8,864 nt of DNA. It comes from an uncultured Clostridia bacterium. GTDB taxonomy: Bacteria > Bacillota > Clostridia > Oscillospirales > Acutalibacteraceae. The stretch's first letter is position 1, and each line of letters begins with the position of its first letter. A model generated the notes under the pieces. The model had not been told where the DNA came from, made no database searches, and was given only the letters and a program-made list of their open reading frames with translations. The DNA lies in contig CALWMQ010000081.1 in the NCBI GenBank assembly GCA_944382025.1, positions 1 through 8,864 on the forward strand. The letters are read 5' to 3'. Shown here piece by piece: positions 6,361-8,864 of this stretch. The position numbers and the translations under genes were made by a program.

Positions 6361-6645
6361 GGGGCGGTCTCCTTTCATAAGGCAATACAAGGGAAAAACG
6401 GTACCCGGCCGGTTTCCAGCGGGAGCCTGGCACCTGAGGGACATGTCAATGGAAAGGCATAGTCCTCTCAAAACGTGGTTTGGGATTTCCCACTGTTTTC
6501 TCCGGCGGGAGGATAGGGAGTGGGCAGGGAAAGGGAAGAACCAGGGTAAACCCGTTTTGGGACGCTATCCAGACGTTCCGGTTTGCGGTGGCAGGGCATA
6601 CCGCGCTGTTCAGTGGGAGAGAAACAGGAAATAGGGTTCATACCC
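6361..6645. other. 285-bp spacer between the CotH-type gene and the VTC gene
   Basis: The spacer is long for neighbouring same-strand genes. It contains the VTC ribosome binding site (plus 6369-6375) but no open frame with credible start and product, no clear intrinsic terminator and no complete promoter. A perfect minus-strand TTGACA (plus 6444-6449) lacks a -10 at the right distance. Whether the CotH transcript reads through or the VTC gene has its own promoter is not resolved. Confidence 0.5.
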
Positions 6646-8864
6646 TTAACCAAATATCCGGTCCAGCTCCTCGTCAGTCAGGGCAATAATGTTCCGCAGA
6701 GCATTATCGGTTCGCAGCTCGTTTTCCAGCCGGCCCTGGCGTTTTTTGATAAATGTGCGCAGGCCGTCAACCCGGCTTTCCCAGCCGTCCGCCCCGTCGG
6801 AGCGCCATTTGTTCAGATCCCGCTCGATCTCCGGGGAGAGGAAGGCTTCAAACTCATCGATCCGGGCCAGGATATTTTCCGTGACAAAGACGTTTTGCAT
6901 CAGGTATTCCAGCCGTTCCACAAACAGCGTCCGGAAATCGTTGTTCTGCAGCAGCTTCCGGATCAGGATGGTTGAAAAGTTATGGCCGTTTCCGGTTCCT
7001 GCCGGATCCATGATGTGATAAAACCCCAGTACCTGGGCAGCGTTTTGAAATCCCAGATCGGTGTCGTAGACAATCCAGTTCCACCGGCCGTTATCGTAAT
7101 CGGGTGAGCGAAAGAAGCGGATATTGCCGCTGTCCTGGTTGCCGCAGTAGGCCTCAGTGATAATATAGTCGCAGTAGTTTACCGGATTGATCCGGTCGAT
7201 GACATACTGATAATATTCGTCATTGCGCAAGTCGTGGTCGGTTACGTATTGAATCAGAGCCTTGTAATCCTTGTTGCTCCCGGCGTTGACAATAGAGCCG
7301 GTGCCGGTAAGCATATCCAAGGTATCGGTTCCCGTTCCGAAATGGGTAGAAATATATTCCGCGTTGATCCGTTCCCGTATGTAGCGGATACCGTAGTATT
7401 CCCCATTGATGTACATGATGACCGGGCGGTACGCCTGCACCGGAAGTATCCCGGCATCGTCCAGGATACTGGTGAACATGGCGTCTTTCATCAGGGTGTT
7501 GATCCGGTCCTGGCCCGAGGTGCGGAGAATCAGGTTATGGTACCGGTCAATATCCCGGGAGTCGAACACCCTGTCCTCCAGCCAGGACTGGCCGTAGCAG
7601 TCCCGGAAATTAACAGCCAGGGATTTCTTCTCATAGATCCGGGACATGCCACCGAAGATTTTCAGTCCGCAGTCCATGGAAAATTCGGCGCCGGAACCGT
7701 CTTTGTACAGCAGTTCCACATGAGCGTACCGTTCCCAGTCCTGAAAATAGTTGCAGTTGTTATCCATCTGAGAAGTACCTTTTCCCTGGACCATAATCCC
7801 CCGTTCGGTACTGAACAGGCCGTCCGGGTCAGAGGTGACGCTGACCACATCCATGGTGTGGCTTTCGTTAACAATGTAGGAGGCGGTCATGCAGGAGCTG
7901 GGGATTGCCCCATCAGCAAAAGAAACCGCCCGCACCGAGGTGGATTTGGTAATCTCGATAGGACCTGTGTAGACGGGGCTGTTCCGAGTGGGTACCGTAC
8001 CGTCCAGGGTATAATGGATATTGTCCCCTGACAGGGCCACGCTGACGCTGTCCACCTGATTATACACCCCGGCGGCCGTAACGGCAACCGGGGTGGGAGC
8101 GATTTTTCGTTTCCCAGCGGAATTCGCTTCTCCGGGGGTGGGAGACTCGAAGTAATAAAAGCCGCTTTGGCCTTCCATCCGGCCACGGCTGACGTTCATG
8201 GGAAGTCCGGTATAGGCTATTCCGTCCACCAGTTGGCCGCTGGCGTCGTACAGGCCCACCGCTCCATCGCCGTTCATCTTAAAATTGGTCTGGATGTTCC
8301 GGGAATTCGGCAAATTCGCCTCGTTGCAGTAAATGACCCGGTAGCCGCCGGCAGGAATCGTCACATCCGGAAGCGGGAACAGCCCTGGAAGTTCCGGGTC
8401 GTTGGACAGGGTGTACCCCTTCAGGCTGACCGGCGCGTCGGACACGTTGTGGATCTCCACCCAGTCACTGCGGGGGATGGCGCCGTAATCCACGTTCCGG
8501 GACATGATCTCACTGATGCGCAGGGGGCCGGTTCGCTTCTGATCCAGTGCGTCGCCGTAGGCGGCGATACCCTCTTCGGTATTGGGCTGGCCGGGGGAGG
8601 CCTCACCAACAGACCAGGAACCGTCCTCTCCCCTTACCAGGGCCGCGTCCTCGCCGACCCCATTGATTTCTACCTGGTCAATCAGGCCGCCCATAGGACT
8701 GGACAGACAGATGGTGTCGCTGGAGGCGCTGATACGGAAGGGGGCATGGAGTTCGTTTTCATCGGCGGAATGTCCTTTGCCAGAGGCGAAAACCAGAAGC
8801 ACCTGACCGGGATCCAGAGACACATCTGGGAACTGCCATTTCAGAGGGGCTCCGGGGTCGTTGG
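6646..8864 (-). CDS. Multidomain LTD / Fn3-associated / CotH-kinase protein, N-terminus outside window
   Basis: The C-terminal 738 residues of a large protein, probably exported. The frame is open to the right edge (it begins NDPGAPLKWQFPDV, before a GTG at 8823), so the true start lies outside. Numbering from the first visible codon: 1-70 is the end of one lamin-tail domain (LTD); about 113-245 is a complete second LTD (LRISEIMSRN, DWVEIHNVS, LKGYTLSND, GDGAVGLYD, SPTPGEAN); about 258-335 is a chitobiase/Fn3-associated beta domain (IHYTLDGTVPTRNSPVYTGP); about 337-715 is the CotH kinase domain. CotH motifs: GGMSRIYEKKSLAVNFRD, MKDAMFTSILDDAG, INGEYYGIRYIRERI, the catalytic-loop-like GNQDSGNIRFF and the metal-binding WNWIVYDTDLGF. 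CotH of Bacillus is an atypical kinase that phosphorylates spore-coat proteins. The target here is unknown. No C-terminal membrane anchor or sorting signal is seen; a signal peptide would be in the missing part. Confidence 0.9.
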   Translation of the reverse strand, partial: NDPGAPLKWQFPDVSLDPGQVLLVFASGKGHSADENELHAPFRISASSDTICLSSPMGGLIDQVEINGVGEDAALVRGEDGSWSVGEASPGQPNTEEGIAAYGDALDQKRTGPLRISEIMSRNVDYGAIPRSDWVEIHNVSDAPVSLKGYTLSNDPELPGLFPLPDVTIPAGGYRVIYCNEANLPNSRNIQTNFKMNGDGAVGLYDASGQLVDGIAYTGLPMNVSRGRMEGQSGFYYFESPTPGEANSAGKRKIAPTPVAVTAAGVYNQVDSVSVALSGDNIHYTLDGTVPTRNSPVYTGPIEITKSTSVRAVSFADGAIPSSCMTASYIVNESHTMDVVSVTSDPDGLFSTERGIMVQGKGTSQMDNNCNYFQDWERYAHVELLYKDGSGAEFSMDCGLKIFGGMSRIYEKKSLAVNFRDCYGQSWLEDRVFDSRDIDRYHNLILRTSGQDRINTLMKDAMFTSILDDAGILPVQAYRPVIMYINGEYYGIRYIRERINAEYISTHFGTGTDTLDMLTGTGSIVNAGSNKDYKALIQYVTDHDLRNDEYYQYVIDRINPVNYCDYIITEAYCGNQDSGNIRFFRSPDYDNGRWNWIVYDTDLGFQNAAQVLGFYHIMDPAGTGNGHNFSTILIRKLLQNNDFRTLFVERLEYLMQNVFVTENILARIDEFEAFLSPEIERDLNKWRSDGADGWESRVDGLRTFIKKRQGRLENELRTDNALRNIIALTDEELDRIFG

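Noticed and set aside
6421..6449. Minus-strand promoter with perfect TTGACA before the VTC gene
   Set aside because: The bases 15-19 bp downstream are GC-rich (GGCTCCC) with no -10-like hexamer.
6361..6471. Upstream extension of the VTC protein to 6471
   Set aside because: The added residues are not family-like, and a well-placed AAAGGAG fixes the start at 6360.
7234..8031. A 265-codon plus-strand frame opposite the CotH-type gene
   Set aside because: The minus-strand frame carries unmistakable LTD and CotH motifs over the same span; the antisense frame is a shadow.

Overview
The window looks like chromosomal DNA from a moderately GC-rich, low-oxygen Bacillota bacterium, most likely a gut-type Clostridia (Oscillospirales-like). 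The grounds are strong AGGAG-type ribosome binding sites, a KtrB/KtrA potassium system, an MsmR-like AraC regulator beside a family-4 alpha-galactosidase, and a CotH / VTC-domain / DUF4956 gene set of the kind seen in Clostridia. The assignment rests on gene content and protein resemblance, not on any rRNA or marker gene. No insertion sequence, tRNA, rRNA, CRISPR array or phage gene was found.

Layout. (1) Positions 1-1454, plus strand: the 3' part of a KtrB/TrkH potassium channel subunit, then the complete KtrA regulatory subunit. They are followed by a spacer with two hairpins; the second (1654-1680) is a good intrinsic terminator. (2) Positions 1717-4023: a divergent sugar-utilisation pair, with an AraC/MsmR-type regulator on the minus strand and a GH4 alpha-galactosidase (MelA) on the plus strand. 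Their 162-bp shared control region holds two near-identical direct repeats 21 bp apart, placed just upstream of a good melA promoter and overlapping the probable -35 of the regulator's own promoter. (3) Positions 4024-4398: a gene-free convergent spacer with a 15-bp GC-rich stem, probably a bidirectional terminator. (4) Positions 4399-8864, all minus strand. In transcription order: a large LTD / Fn3-associated / CotH-kinase protein cut by the right window edge, a VTC-domain protein of the polyphosphate-polymerase fold, a maltose/galactoside-type O-acetyltransferase, and a DUF4956 membrane protein.

How the genes work together. KtrB and KtrA form a K+ uptake channel and its nucleotide-gated cytosolic ring. 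The AraC regulator very probably activates melA in response to an alpha-galactoside and represses itself from the same repeats; no sugar transporter is in the window. The minus-strand cluster is the least understood part. A probably exported CotH-type kinase, a cytosolic VTC-fold polymerase and a DUF4956 membrane protein are likely to act as one phosphate- or polyphosphate-related surface system. An acetyltransferase gene sits between the VTC and DUF4956 genes. The pathway's product cannot be read from the sequence.
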